A stretch of DNA of 64,000 nucleotides from positions 227,093-291,092 of the forward strand of contig BPHC01000003.1 of assembly GCA_026003355.1 (NCBI GenBank), in the 5' to 3' direction. Under the pieces are notes generated by a model, which was not told the origin of the DNA, did no database searches, and saw only the letters and a list, made by a program, of their open reading frames with translations. Position numbers and translations under genes: made by a program. Positions 45,105 to 55,558 of the stretch are shown here, in pieces (position 1 is the first letter of the stretch; the number at the start of each line of letters is the position of its first letter). Source of the stretch: Cyclobacteriaceae bacterium. GTDB lineage: Bacteria; Bacteroidota; Bacteroidia; Cytophagales; Cyclobacteriaceae.

Positions 45105-48100
45105 ATGAATCGAACGGTTGCAGGAATAGTTTTTTGTTATGCTTTAACCACTTCGGCCCAATGTCCGGTTACTGACTTTTCGGTGCCCCCTTCGGCCTGT
45201 ATCGAACAGCAAATTGAACCAGTTAACTTAACCACGGGTGCCGTAGCCTACGAATGGGATTTTTGCAGCGGTGATCTGGATGTAACGCCCGTGGGCAACG
45301 TGGCGGTGAATAATACCTTATTGTTTAGAACCCGGTCATTCCGAATCATTAAGCATAATACCGACTGGTATGCGTTTGCCATTGACCAGGCGGCCAACAA
45401 ACTTATCCGGCTGGCTTTTGGTGCATCACTTAGTAATACTCCTTTGGTAACTGATTTGGGCAATCCGGGCAATGTGTTGAACGGGGCTTATGATTTTGCC
45501 TTGTATACCGAAGACGGACAATACTATGCCCTGGTAGTAAATACCGGCAGCAATAATCTTCTTCGGCTAAGCTTTGGTTCTAACCCTGAGGGAGCGCCTG
45601 CGGTACAAAATTTAGGTAACCTGGGCGTACTGAATATTCCCAACAGCATTTTCTTGCTTAATGAAAACGGAATTATCAGGGCTTTTATAAGCAACGGAGG
45701 GGCAGCAGAAATAGTACGCCTCGATTTCGGTAGCTCGGTGCTTAACACTCCTGCAGTTGCTTCCTTTCCTGTGGCGGGTGCATCTGGCCTGCGAGGTATT
45801 GCCATAGCAAAGGAATGCGACCGCTGGTTTGGTTTGGTTACTTCTTACAACAACAACAAAGTATTCTGGCTTGATTTTGTAAACGGATTAGCGCAAGCTC
45901 CGCTAACCGGAGAAATTTCTTTTTTTACTTCCTATAATTTTCCGGCCACCGTTTCGCTGGTGGCTGATGGAGCCGATTACTATGCCTTTATCCAGTCGGC
46001 TGTGGGGCCGCTGTACCGGCTTTCCTTTGGAAGCAGCATGATTGACAAAACAGGTACAGGTGTAAACCTGGGTAACCTGGGCATTTCGAATGAAAACTGG
46101 CCGCTCGAAATGATTAAAATCAATTCAACCTGGACAGCCTTTACGGTGGATTTTACCAACCGCAGACTCATGCGCCTTACTTTTCCACTGGATTGTGGTG
46201 AAAGTATGGCGGTAAGTTCGGCACAATATCCGCAACCGGTGCGCTATGCTACTGCAGGAAGTAAAAAAATTTCACTTCGCGCCACCAATGCTTCCGGAGC
46301 GATGCATCGTGTTGCCCATACCATTACTATAACAACAGCCACAGCTCCGGATATTTCGTTTACCTACCAGAACAATTGCGCACAACACGATGTGCTTTTT
46401 TCGGCCGTTAATATTTCGGGAGACCTTACAACCTATGCATGGAATTTTGGCGATGGCAACACAGCGGTTATACCTGATCCGTTGCATATTTACAATGCAA
46501 GGGGTATTTATAACTGCCGGCTGGAAGTAACTGCATCAAACGGGTGTTCCAATTTTTTCGCCGCTCCGGTGCTTATGGTTAATAAACCGCAGGCTGATTT
46601 TTTGCTGCCGTCTCAGCCGGTTATTTGTACCAACCAACAGTATAGTATTGAGAACACCTCTGTTTCTGATCCTGAAATTCCTCCTTCATGGACCTGGTTG
46701 ATAAACGGTGCCGAAGTCTCATCCGATGAAGACCTGATGGTTGTTTTTGACAATCCGGTGAGCCAGGAAATCGTGTTGCGCGCCTCAGTTCCCGGATGTG
46801 TTGATGAGAAAACAGAGCTAATCTCATCGGTTCAACAAGGTCCTTTGGTAGAGTTTACCCAAACGGGTCACTGTGCAGAGGCTCCGGTTCAGTTTGTTAA
46901 TCAAACGACAGGCCAGGTAGATAGCTACCTTTGGCAGTTTGGCGATGGTCAGTCGGTAACGGATGAAAACCCCATGCATACTTATGCCTTAAACGGAATT
47001 TATCAGGTAACCCTTTCGGCTACCAACGCTGCCGGCTGTATGAACAGCCGCATGCATGAAATCACAATTTATACTAAACCCCAAACCGATTTTTCGGTAG
47101 CGTTGCCCCCGTTTTCCTGCAGTGGAACCCCCACCCAGTTTAACGACCTTACGCCCAACCCTTTCGATAGCAACCTGGAAGCCTGGCTATGGGATTTTGG
47201 CGGAGGCAATACATCAACCCTGCGAAACGCCCAGCACACCTTTGCTTTGGCCGGTGTTTACCCTGTGTCGCTTACCGTTACCACCAACTTTGGATGTTCG
47301 GCCACGGTACAAAAAGATGTGCAGATATACCCCTCTCCGGTTCCTGCCTTTACCTTTTCACCGCCCTGCCGTTCAGTTCCTGTACAATTTACCGATGCCA
47401 CAACCGGTGCGTTGCAATCGTGGCTGTGGCAGATAGAGGGCAGCACCTATACCACACAAAACCCGGTGCATACTTTCGCCACTTCGGGCACCAAAAATGT
47501 TACCTTTTCGGTAACCGCCGCTAATGGTTGTATAGGCACTGCCTCGCAAACCGTTGTGGTACCCAGTATATTACTGCCCGATTTTATGGCCGAGCGCACC
47601 TGCACCAACCAGCAAACCCTGTTTACCAGTCTTACCAACGATGCAGCCGACCCCATAGCCTCTTACCAGTGGAATTTTGGCGCAGCCGGAACGGCCACCG
47701 GAAATCCGGCTTCTGCCACCTTTACGTCAACGGGCAATCCGCTGATAACCCTGACCGTTACCACGCAAACCGGATGCGCTTACGCGCGCACCAAAAATGT
47801 AGCCATCAGCTTAGCGCCGGTGGCTTCGTTTAATGTTTCGGCCGATGCCGGTGGTGTACCTTTAACCGTGCAGTTTACCAATACATCGGTGGGGGCTACA
47901 TCGTATTTATGGAACTTTGGCGAGGGCACCACTTCAACCGAAGTTTCGCCTCAGTTTACCTATACCGGTTTAGGCGCCTATGTGGCAGAGCTTACAGCGT
48001 TTAACGCCATACAATGCGAGGCCAGGGCCATACGAACCATTCATGTGGTAACGCCGGTGCTGGATGTGCGGGTGCCGGTGCTTGAGCTGCTGGCCGGCAA

Positions 48101-48617
48101 TGGCGGTGTAATACCGGCTGTAACGGTTGAAAACCGCAGCAACGTGCCCATTAACAACCCGATGGTGGCTTACGACCTCTCGGGCCTGAGTACCATACAG
48201 GAGGTAATTCCCGTAACCATAGCTCCCAATGCCGTGTACCGGCATGTATCGTCTGTCGTTTATCCCTCGGCTACCGCCTCCTACCTGTGCGCAACGGTAT
48301 TGGTTGAAGATAACATGCCGGCCGATAACCGCTATTGTGCCGCCCTGCAAAACATGCCATTGGTTATTCATCCGTTTCCCAATCCGGTAAGCCGGCAGCA
48401 GGAGTTAACCGTGGGCTGGACGTCCCCATCGGCCGGAAACGCCATGGTTTCCTTACACACCACATCGGGCCAGGAGGTTTTTACTCAGGAGGTATCCTCT
48501 GCCGCAGGATATAACTCGGTACAGATAAACACCTCCCGGTTACCCGAAGGTTTATATGTGCTGCGACTTAAGGTTAATGCACACTGGTTTGCTTTCCGGG
48601 TGCAGGTAATTCGTTAG
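45105..48617 (+). CDS. Large secreted PKD-domain protein with T9SS type A sorting domain
   Basis: A 1170-residue cell-surface or secreted protein with signal peptide MNRTVAGIVFCYALTTSAQ. Residues 60-370 carry about six repeats of the type L(I/L)RL.FG.S...TP...LGN(L/P)G, resembling beta-propeller blades. PKD repeats follow, with cores AWNFGDGNT (about 443), LWQFGDGQS (608), LWDFGGGNT (694), LWQIEGS (772), QWNFGAAGT (854) and LWNFGEGTT (934). A CARDB-like segment (VTVENRSNVPINN) lies near 1000 and the T9SS sorting domain at about 1085-1170 (HPFPNPVSR, SGQEVF, LPEGLYVLRL). It is exported through the gliding-associated secretion system. Possible adhesin or glycan-binding protein. Confidence 0.92.
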   Translation: MNRTVAGIVFCYALTTSAQCPVTDFSVPPSACIEQQIEPVNLTTGAVAYEWDFCSGDLDVTPVGNVAVNNTLLFRTRSFRIIKHNTDWYAFAIDQAANKLIRLAFGASLSNTPLVTDLGNPGNVLNGAYDFALYTEDGQYYALVVNTGSNNLLRLSFGSNPEGAPAVQNLGNLGVLNIPNSIFLLNENGIIRAFISNGGAAEIVRLDFGSSVLNTPAVASFPVAGASGLRGIAIAKECDRWFGLVTSYNNNKVFWLDFVNGLAQAPLTGEISFFTSYNFPATVSLVADGADYYAFIQSAVGPLYRLSFGSSMIDKTGTGVNLGNLGISNENWPLEMIKINSTWTAFTVDFTNRRLMRLTFPLDCGESMAVSSAQYPQPVRYATAGSKKISLRATNASGAMHRVAHTITITTATAPDISFTYQNNCAQHDVLFSAVNISGDLTTYAWNFGDGNTAVIPDPLHIYNARGIYNCRLEVTASNGCSNFFAAPVLMVNKPQADFLLPSQPVICTNQQYSIENTSVSDPEIPPSWTWLINGAEVSSDEDLMVVFDNPVSQEIVLRASVPGCVDEKTELISSVQQGPLVEFTQTGHCAEAPVQFVNQTTGQVDSYLWQFGDGQSVTDENPMHTYALNGIYQVTLSATNAAGCMNSRMHEITIYTKPQTDFSVALPPFSCSGTPTQFNDLTPNPFDSNLEAWLWDFGGGNTSTLRNAQHTFALAGVYPVSLTVTTNFGCSATVQKDVQIYPSPVPAFTFSPPCRSVPVQFTDATTGALQSWLWQIEGSTYTTQNPVHTFATSGTKNVTFSVTAANGCIGTASQTVVVPSILLPDFMAERTCTNQQTLFTSLTNDAADPIASYQWNFGAAGTATGNPASATFTSTGNPLITLTVTTQTGCAYARTKNVAISLAPVASFNVSADAGGVPLTVQFTNTSVGATSYLWNFGEGTTSTEVSPQFTYTGLGAYVAELTAFNAIQCEARAIRTIHVVTPVLDVRVPVLELLAGNGGVIPAVTVENRSNVPINNPMVAYDLSGLSTIQEVIPVTIAPNAVYRHVSSVVYPSATASYLCATVLVEDNMPADNRYCAALQNMPLVIHPFPNPVSRQQELTVGWTSPSAGNAMVSLHTTSGQEVFTQEVSSAAGYNSVQINTSRLPEGLYVLRLKVNAHWFAFRVQVIR

Positions 48618-48682
48618 CCTGCCGGCAGAAGCCCTGCCTGTTTTTTCGCTATTTTTAAGGCCGCTTTAACCCACATAGCCAA

Positions 48683-49156
48683 ATGAAAAAAATAAAACTG
48701 GACGCAACCGACCGGAAAATACTCATGCTGCTGCAGCGCAATTCCAATATCACCAATGCCCAGTTGGCCAAAGAAATCAGGCTTTCGCCTGCCCCTACAC
48801 TGGAGCGCGTTAAAAAACTGGAAGAAAATGGCGTTATCCGCAGCTACCATGCCTGCATAAACCCCGCAGCCGTAGGACTGGGCGTAAGTACCTTTGTGAT
48901 GTGCTCCCTGAAGGGACACAACAAAGAGAACATTGATAAATTTGTAAAGGCCATTGAAAACATTGACGAAGTGATAGAATGCCACCACATTACCGGTGCC
49001 GGAGATTTTATTCTTCGCATCGTAAGCGCCAACATCGCTTCCTATCAGCAACTTATACTCGAAAAGGTATCGAATATTGATGTGGTGCAGAGCCTGCAGA
49101 CCATGGTCGTATTATCTACCCTTAAAGACAGCAAGGTTCTCCCTATTCCGGCCTGA
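48683..49156 (+). CDS. Lrp/AsnC family transcriptional regulator
   Basis: A 157-residue protein with an N-terminal winged helix-turn-helix (residues 3-60: LDATDRKILMLLQRNSNITN, AQLAKEIRLSPAPTLERVKK and NGVIRSYHA) and a C-terminal RAM ligand domain with VIECHHITGAGDFILRIV. These dimers or octamers regulate amino-acid genes in response to an effector. It lies 2 bp before a phosphoribosyltransferase gene. TATTTTTA at 48650-48657, one mismatch from a -7 box, lies just upstream. Confidence 0.93.
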   Translation: MKKIKLDATDRKILMLLQRNSNITNAQLAKEIRLSPAPTLERVKKLEENGVIRSYHACINPAAVGLGVSTFVMCSLKGHNKENIDKFVKAIENIDEVIECHHITGAGDFILRIVSANIASYQQLILEKVSNIDVVQSLQTMVVLSTLKDSKVLPIPA

Positions 49157-49158
49157 AC

Positions 49159-49662
49159 ATGACTGCCGAAAAAACCCGCATACTGGACACCTCCCAGGTA
49201 AAACAAAAAATCCGAAGGATTGCTTACGAGATTTACGAAGAAAATTTCAACGAAAAATCCATCGTAATAGCGGGGGTTGACGGCCAGGGCTATACCCTGG
49301 CCCGGCATATTGCCAGAGAACTTCAGCGCGTGGCCGGCATTACGGTTACCGTAGTGAAAGTTATCCTCAGCAAAACCGACCCCCTGCAGCACGAGGTTAA
49401 GCTGGATTGCGATGTGCGAACAATAAAAAAGAAAAGCATCGTACTGGTTGACGATGTACTTAACACAGGCCGCACGCTGGCCTATGCCATGAAGCCCTTT
49501 CTCGATACGGAAGTAAAAAAACTGGAGGTGGCCGTTTTGGTTAACCGAAGCCATACGGCTTTTCCGGTATATCCGCGCTATACCGGCTTTGAACTGGCCA
49601 CTACCATAAACGACCATGTACAGGTGGTGCTGGGAAAAGAAGCATCCGTTTACCTGCTGTAG
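49159..49662 (+). CDS. Phosphoribosyltransferase (PyrR-like type I)
   Basis: A 167-residue protein. The PRPP-binding motif is KSIVLVDDVLNTGRTLAYAM (about residues 94-113), preceded by the loop-I region IVIAGVDGQGYTLARHIARE. The overall layout with KLDCDV and VNRSHTAFPVYPRYTGFELAT is close to PyrR, the uracil phosphoribosyltransferase/pyrimidine attenuator family. No pyr gene or attenuator is adjacent, so the substrate is undecided. It starts 2 bp after the Lrp gene and they probably form one transcript. Confidence 0.87.
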   Translation: MTAEKTRILDTSQVKQKIRRIAYEIYEENFNEKSIVIAGVDGQGYTLARHIARELQRVAGITVTVVKVILSKTDPLQHEVKLDCDVRTIKKKSIVLVDDVLNTGRTLAYAMKPFLDTEVKKLEVAVLVNRSHTAFPVYPRYTGFELATTINDHVQVVLGKEASVYLL

Positions 49663-49680
49663 CAGGCCATCGGTGTGGTT

Positions 49681-50217
49681 TTAATCGCAGTGCTCTGAAT
49701 CGGCCTCGAAGCCAAACCATACCACGGCATACCTTTGGTTAATGCCCACCCCCATGGCTTTCCACGAAATGCGCTGCCATATGCCGCGGTTAATTATTAC
49801 GTTATGGTGGCCTTCGCTCTTTTTCCAGCTCTCCAATGCGGCATTGGCTGTTGCTCCACCCGAGTGGAAGTAGGCTATCTCAAAGCCATCGCCCGTATAC
49901 CCGGTTAACTCGCGTGGCTTGTTCCACATGCAGGCTGCTGCCTGGTGATCGTTGGTGTAGCAACAGGGCGTCCAGTTGCCTTTGTCTGACCAGCTATGAA
50001 GATTGCACAAATCGTTAACCGGGTTGTTTTCAGCCAGATCGCGCGCATGAAGTGCAGCCACACGCGAAAGTTTGGCCGACAGGGCAATTGCAGGGAGGCC
50101 CTTCAGCCGGCGGTATTCGTTAATAAGCCGGTATAGCTTCAGCTCCTCATCCGTCAGGCAGCTTACCGGCGTGCCAGACCAGTTCAAAAGCAGCAAAAGA
50201 ACAAAAATGGTTTTCAT
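49681..50217 (-). CDS. CAP (SCP/PR-1) domain secreted protein
   Basis: A 178-residue exported protein. The signal peptide MKTIFVLLLLLNWSGTPVSC may end in a lipobox-like cysteine. The CAP domain follows with ELKLYRLINEYRRLKGLPAI, SRVAALHARDLAENN (first conserved histidine), CNLHSWSDKG, and WKKSEGHHNVIINRGIW with the second histidine, ending in RYAVVWFGFE. CAP proteins are stable extracellular proteins of mostly unknown role. It is convergent with the phosphoribosyltransferase gene (18 bp between ends). Confidence 0.88.
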   Translation of the reverse strand: MKTIFVLLLLLNWSGTPVSCLTDEELKLYRLINEYRRLKGLPAIALSAKLSRVAALHARDLAENNPVNDLCNLHSWSDKGNWTPCCYTNDHQAAACMWNKPRELTGYTGDGFEIAYFHSGGATANAALESWKKSEGHHNVIINRGIWQRISWKAMGVGINQRYAVVWFGFEADSEHCD

Positions 50218-50306
50218 AATACCTGTAAATGACTTAGATAAAAGTAATTTATAGACACAAAAGGAAATTTCCTATTTTCGGCCTCTTTGAAAAATTTTAA
50301 ACCATC

Positions 50307-51638
<1,332 letters not shown>

Positions 51639-51660
51639 CCCCCCCGATACTTTGTAGCAT

Positions 51661-51684
51661 CCCCGAAAGATCCACCTTTCGGGG
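51661..51684 (+). terminator. Hairpin after icd, weak terminator
   Basis: A perfect 9-bp inverted repeat (CCCCGAAAG at 51661-51669, CTTTCGGGG at 51676-51684) lies 22 bp after the icd stop. It is followed by ATGTTATAC with no T-run, so intrinsic termination is doubtful; it could be a processing or end-protection hairpin. Confidence 0.45.
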
Positions 51685-51837
51685 ATGTTATACAGGGCAA
51701 AATATGCTCGCCCCGGTAAGTTTACCGTGCGTCCTATCTCCCAGATTTGTGGAAAAACATACTGGAAAATTGGTATTGCCCCCTCAGCTCCTGTTGAAGT
51801 ACTTGCCGGCAAAACAGAAGGTTTCAACAAAATACCT

Positions 51838-52044
51838 ATGCCTATAATCATTCAGTCGCGAACCCTGAGGTGGCTGCGTCTGACAGCTGAGGGGCGGGAT
51901 GTGGCAGAGATTACCCGTTCGGAAAACGTGAGCAAAAAGGAAGTGGAGAAGGAGCTGGAATGGCTGTACCGGCAACTTAATGCCAGCAATCCGCTGGAAG
52001 CCTTACAAAAACTGGTCAAAAGACAATTTAAAGTGGTAGATTAG
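51838..52044 (+). CDS. Small helix-turn-helix protein, LuxR-type HTH-like
   Basis: A 68-residue protein from MPIIIQSRTLRWLRLTAEGR. The stretch LRLTAEGRDVAEITRSENVSKKEVEKELEWL resembles the DNA-binding helices of LuxR-type regulators (AEGxxxxEIA, then S.KEVEKEL), without any receiver or ligand domain. The frame is open upstream to an ATG at 51685, which would give 119 residues, but that extra part has no recognisable feature. It ends KRQFKVVD, overlapping the convergent ribH stop by 4 bp. Its targets are unknown. Confidence 0.65.
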   Translation: MPIIIQSRTLRWLRLTAEGRDVAEITRSENVSKKEVEKELEWLYRQLNASNPLEALQKLVKRQFKVVD

Positions 52045-52508
52045 AAGTGCAGCATGTTAAGGGCTGTACGTGCGGCCTCCTCGCCCTTATTCCCATATTT
52101 TCCTCCGGCACGCTCGTAGGCCTGCTGCCTGGTTAGTGTGGTAAGCACACCAAATATTACCGGCTTACCGGTTTTTAGCGAAACTTCGGTTAACCCATAC
52201 GCTACGGCCTGGCAAATGTAATCGAAGTGGGGTGTTTCGCCCTTAATTACGCAACCCAGGCATATTACGGCATCTATATCTTTCTTTTGTGCCATCTTTA
52301 GCGCACCCAGTGTTAGTTCAAAACTACCCGGTACACTTTTTCTGATAATTTGACGGGAGTCTATGCCCTGGGAACGCAGGGCCGAAAATGCCCCGGCAAA
52401 AAGGGCCTCGGTTATTTCTTCATTCCATTGGCTTACAACAATGGCAAATTTTTTTTTCTTTACTGAGGGGTTGACCTTCACTTTTCCGCTTGGTAAAACA
52501 CCTGGCAT
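52041..52508 (-). CDS. ribH: 6,7-dimethyl-8-ribityllumazine synthase
   Basis: A 155-residue enzyme of riboflavin synthesis, joining the aminouracil and butanone phosphate. The family pattern is complete: FAIVVSQWNEEITEALFAGA, VPGSFELTLGALKMAQ, CLGCVIKGETPHFDYICQAV with the active-site histidine, KPVIFGVLTTLTRQQAYERA, and GGKYGNKGEEAARTALNML. The N-terminal 20 residues are lysine-rich and unlike the rest. It is downstream of a TPR-protein gene on the same strand, a pairing seen in Bacteroidota. Confidence 0.96.
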   Translation of the reverse strand: MPGVLPSGKVKVNPSVKKKKFAIVVSQWNEEITEALFAGAFSALRSQGIDSRQIIRKSVPGSFELTLGALKMAQKKDIDAVICLGCVIKGETPHFDYICQAVAYGLTEVSLKTGKPVIFGVLTTLTRQQAYERAGGKYGNKGEEAARTALNMLHF

Positions 52509-52570
52509 AGGCTGTAGGTTGAATGCAGGAATGGCCGAACCATCCCGCTAAGGACTGCGCTAAATTATTT

Positions 52571-53263
52571 TTAGGAGTTGGTCTCCAATCGTGCCTTAAG
52601 TTTACGGGCATTCTGATATTCGGCCGACTCCCAGTACTTGCTGATCACCTCATCGTAGGCCTGTATGGCCTTTTCGGGCTGGTTGGCTTTTTCGTAAGCC
52701 AGAGCGGCCTTCATTAAATAGGCCGGTGTAAAATATTTGTTGGGTTTATAATTGGCGGCCTTTTCGTAATAGCGGGCAGCCTCAGTGTATCGCTGCTCCT
52801 CCATGTAAGCATCGCCAATCAGGCTGTAGGCTCTGGCCTGAATAAGTAAATCATTCGATTTGAAGTCTTCCAGATATAACCGCGCTGCTTCAAATTTACC
52901 CTGTTTCAAAAATGCTGTACCTGCATAGAAATGGGCCAGGTTGGCGGCATCGGTAATACCATACTCGTCAATAATGTCAATAAAACCCAGGTTGTTGCCA
53001 TCGCCATTGAGGGCCAGGGCAAGGCTGTCGTTTTCAAAGTAGAAAACAGCCTGAAACATCTGCTGCTGGGCCTCCTCTTCCAGGGTGCTTTTGTAATAAC
53101 TAAAGGCAAAGTAGCCGCCCACGGCAAGGGCCAGGACAATGCCAATGCCGGCTATAAGTTTAGGGTGTTTTTCCAGCCATACTTCTGCACCTTCCAGTTT
53201 ATCGGCTATTGCTTCAGGCTGGGTAAGCACATCAATAGGTTCTTCTTTTTCCTTTTTCGCCAT
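52571..53263 (-). CDS. Membrane-anchored tetratricopeptide-repeat protein (YfgM-like)
   Basis: A 230-residue protein. Residues 1-35 are acidic and cytoplasmic; one membrane segment (about 36-56, LIAGIGIVLALAVGGYFAFSYY) leads to a periplasmic helical part. TPR pairs are seen in NLAHFYAGTAFLKQGKFEAARLYLED, LIQARAYSLIGDAYMEEQRYTEAARYYEKA, and YLMKAALAYEKANQPEKAIQAYDE. The layout matches the YfgM/TPR_21-type proteins linked with the Sec translocon and envelope chaperones. It precedes ribH by 62 bp on the same strand. Confidence 0.88.
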   Translation of the reverse strand: MAKKEKEEPIDVLTQPEAIADKLEGAEVWLEKHPKLIAGIGIVLALAVGGYFAFSYYKSTLEEEAQQQMFQAVFYFENDSLALALNGDGNNLGFIDIIDEYGITDAANLAHFYAGTAFLKQGKFEAARLYLEDFKSNDLLIQARAYSLIGDAYMEEQRYTEAARYYEKAANYKPNKYFTPAYLMKAALAYEKANQPEKAIQAYDEVISKYWESAEYQNARKLKARLETNS

Positions 53264-53355
53264 GCGTTAAATTGATTAAAAAGCCCGTGTTTTGAGGAGG
53301 TACCTGAATTTGGCGGGCAAAACTACAAATAACCTTTAAATATCGCCAATGCGGG

Positions 53356-54393
53356 TTAGTCGGTAATAAATGGGTAATCGGCCTGGGTGTAAATATCGGT
53401 AAGGGCTTCGGCCGCGTCAGGAAAGGGCGATTCTTCCGCAAACTTCACGCTCTCCTCCACCTGCTCTTTTACCCTGGCCTCAATGGCTTCCAGTTCTTTT
53501 TCGGTGGCAAATTTTTTTTCCACAATGGTTTTGCGCACCTGCTCAATCGGGTCGCGTTGTTTGTATTGCTCTACTTCCTCTTTCGAGCGGTATTTCTGCG
53601 GGTCCGACATGGAATGCCCTTTGTACCGGTAGGTTCTGAATTCCAGCAGGGTGGGGCCTTCTCCGGTTCTTGCCCGTATGGCTGCCCGCGCCACAGCCTG
53701 GTGCACCTCTTCCACACGCATGGCATCTACCGGTTCGCTGGGCATGTCGTATGCTTCGCCAAGTTTATACAAATCGGTTACGTTAGAAGTGCGCTGTACC
53801 GAGGTGCCCATGGCATAACCGTTGTTTTCAATCACAAAAATTACCGGCAGCTTCCACAACATGGCTAAGTTGAGCGCCTCATGAAAAGCACCCTGGCGAA
53901 CGGCCCCATCGCCCATATAGCAAATGCATACATTGCCGGTTTTGTTGTATTTCTCGGCAAAGGCAATACCTGCACCCAGCGGGATTTGCCCGCCAACAAT
54001 TCCGTGCCCACCCATGAAATTCACGGCTTTGTCAAAAATATGCATGGAACCTCCCTTGCCTTTAGAGCAACCCGTGGCTTTGCCAAACAACTCGGCCATT
54101 ACGGCATTGGGGCTGGTGCCCAGCACCAGCGGGTGGGCATGGTCGCGGTAAGCTGTAATCCATTTGTCACCTTTGGTAAGGGCGGTGGCAGCACCGGCCG
54201 CACAGGCCTCCTGACCAATATACAAATGGCAAAAACCCTTGATTTTTTGCATGCCGTAAAGCTGTCCGGCCTTTTCTTCGAACCTGCGCATCAACAACAT
54301 GCTTTCAAACCAGAATAGATAGGTTTCTTTTGAAAATTCTGATCCTGAGGCTTTTTTAGCCGGTTTTACAGCTTCTTTGGTAGAGCTTGCCAT
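53356..54393 (-). CDS. pdhA: Pyruvate dehydrogenase E1 component, alpha subunit
   Basis: A 345-residue thiamine-diphosphate enzyme subunit. From MASSTKEAVKPAKKASGSEF (ATG at 54393) it shows FESMLLMRRFEEKAGQLYGM, CHLYIGQEACAAGAATAL, YRDHAHPLVLGTSPNAVM, GKGGSMHIFDKAVNFMGGHG, and the ThDP/Mg motif CYMGDGAVRQGAFHEALNLAM ending in VIFVIENNGYAMGT. The phosphorylation-loop-like YRYKGHSMSDPQKYRSK is present. It decarboxylates pyruvate for acetyl-CoA. The beta subunit and E2 are not adjacent, as is common in Bacteroidota. It diverges from recF. Confidence 0.95.
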   Translation of the reverse strand: MASSTKEAVKPAKKASGSEFSKETYLFWFESMLLMRRFEEKAGQLYGMQKIKGFCHLYIGQEACAAGAATALTKGDKWITAYRDHAHPLVLGTSPNAVMAELFGKATGCSKGKGGSMHIFDKAVNFMGGHGIVGGQIPLGAGIAFAEKYNKTGNVCICYMGDGAVRQGAFHEALNLAMLWKLPVIFVIENNGYAMGTSVQRTSNVTDLYKLGEAYDMPSEPVDAMRVEEVHQAVARAAIRARTGEGPTLLEFRTYRYKGHSMSDPQKYRSKEEVEQYKQRDPIEQVRKTIVEKKFATEKELEAIEARVKEQVEESVKFAEESPFPDAAEALTDIYTQADYPFITD

Positions 54394-54462
54394 ATATATA
54401 ACTTTGAGCGGCCTGCAAATTAATGCGCAATTAGTCAATACCCAAGCAAAACCACACTCAGG

Positions 54463-55548
54463 GTGTACCTCAGGCACGTTCAGTTAAACAATTACCGCAG
54501 CCATGCCGCGGTTTCGTTTGATTTTTCGCACCGGGTAACGGCCTTTACCGGCTTAAATGGCAGCGGCAAAACCAATTTGCTCGATGCCATAGGGTACCTT
54601 TCAATGTTGCGAAGTTTTTTAAGCCATGCCGATCAAAACCACGTTCGCCACGGAGCAGACTATTTCAGCATTAAAGGCATATTTGTTAAACAGAACAGCT
54701 TCTACGAAGTGGTATGCTGCTTCCGTACCGGACAGGGCAAGTCGGTTTTTGAAAATGGCAATGCATACCAGCGCCTTAGCACCCATATTGGCAAATATCC
54801 TTCCGTACTTATTGCCCCGCAGGACCTGGAACTCGTAAACGGAAGCAGTGAAGTGAGACGGAAATTTTTCGACCAGGTAATAAGCCAGACCAGCCCCACC
54901 TACCTGCAGGATTTGCTGGCCTACCAGCACACCCTTCAGCAACGCAACAGCTTGCTGACGCGTTTTTACGAGACCCATACCTGGGATGAAGATTTAATGG
55001 AAACCTATGAAGAAAAGCTGGCCGATACCGGCAGCAGGCTGGTGGCGTGCCGGCAGGCATTCATGAATGCATTTTATCCGGCTTTGGCTACAGCCTATGC
55101 CACATTGGCGGGGGATGAAAAAGCCGGGGCACACTATCGCACCGAACTTGCCGGACAGGACTTTTTGAAACTTTTAAAAGCCAACCGGCAAAAGGACCGC
55201 CTCCTGCAGCGCACCTCCGCAGGGCCCCATCGCGATGACTACGATTTTCTTCTAAACGGCAGCGAAATAAAAAAAACCGGATCGCAGGGACAGCAAAAGT
55301 CATTCATTGCAGCCCTCAAGTTGGCCCAGTACCAATATATAAAACAGCAAACAGGCATAGTGCCCATTTTGCTTCTGGATGATTTATTCGATAAATTGGA
55401 CGACCACCGCGTAAGCCGCCTGCTGCAAAGCCTGGGCGAAAATAACCTGGGGCAGATATTTATAACCGATGCCCGCGAAGACCGCACCCGCCAGGCCCTT
55501 GCACGGGCCGGGCTTGACTTTGAAATTGTTCGGGTAGAAAAAAACTGA
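54463..55548 (+). CDS. recF: DNA replication and repair protein RecF
   Basis: A 361-residue SMC-like ATPase loading RecA at single-stranded gaps through RecFOR. It starts YLRHVQLNNYRSHAAVSFDF from a GTG at 54463; the fit to the family start supports this over any later ATG. The Walker A is GLNGSGKTNLLDAIGYLSM (about 33-51). The C-terminal half has RTSAGPHRDDYDFLLNG, the signature TGSQGQQKSFIAALKLAQ, and Walker B VPILLLDDLFDKLD. Complete length. It is followed by the DUF721 gene 10 bp later. Confidence 0.95.
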   Translation: MYLRHVQLNNYRSHAAVSFDFSHRVTAFTGLNGSGKTNLLDAIGYLSMLRSFLSHADQNHVRHGADYFSIKGIFVKQNSFYEVVCCFRTGQGKSVFENGNAYQRLSTHIGKYPSVLIAPQDLELVNGSSEVRRKFFDQVISQTSPTYLQDLLAYQHTLQQRNSLLTRFYETHTWDEDLMETYEEKLADTGSRLVACRQAFMNAFYPALATAYATLAGDEKAGAHYRTELAGQDFLKLLKANRQKDRLLQRTSAGPHRDDYDFLLNGSEIKKTGSQGQQKSFIAALKLAQYQYIKQQTGIVPILLLDDLFDKLDDHRVSRLLQSLGENNLGQIFITDAREDRTRQALARAGLDFEIVRVEKN

Positions 55549-55558
55549 ATATTGGCAG

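Noticed and set aside
51661-51684. Strong intrinsic terminator after icd
   Set aside because: The stem is perfect but no T-run follows, so I list it only as a weak hairpin.
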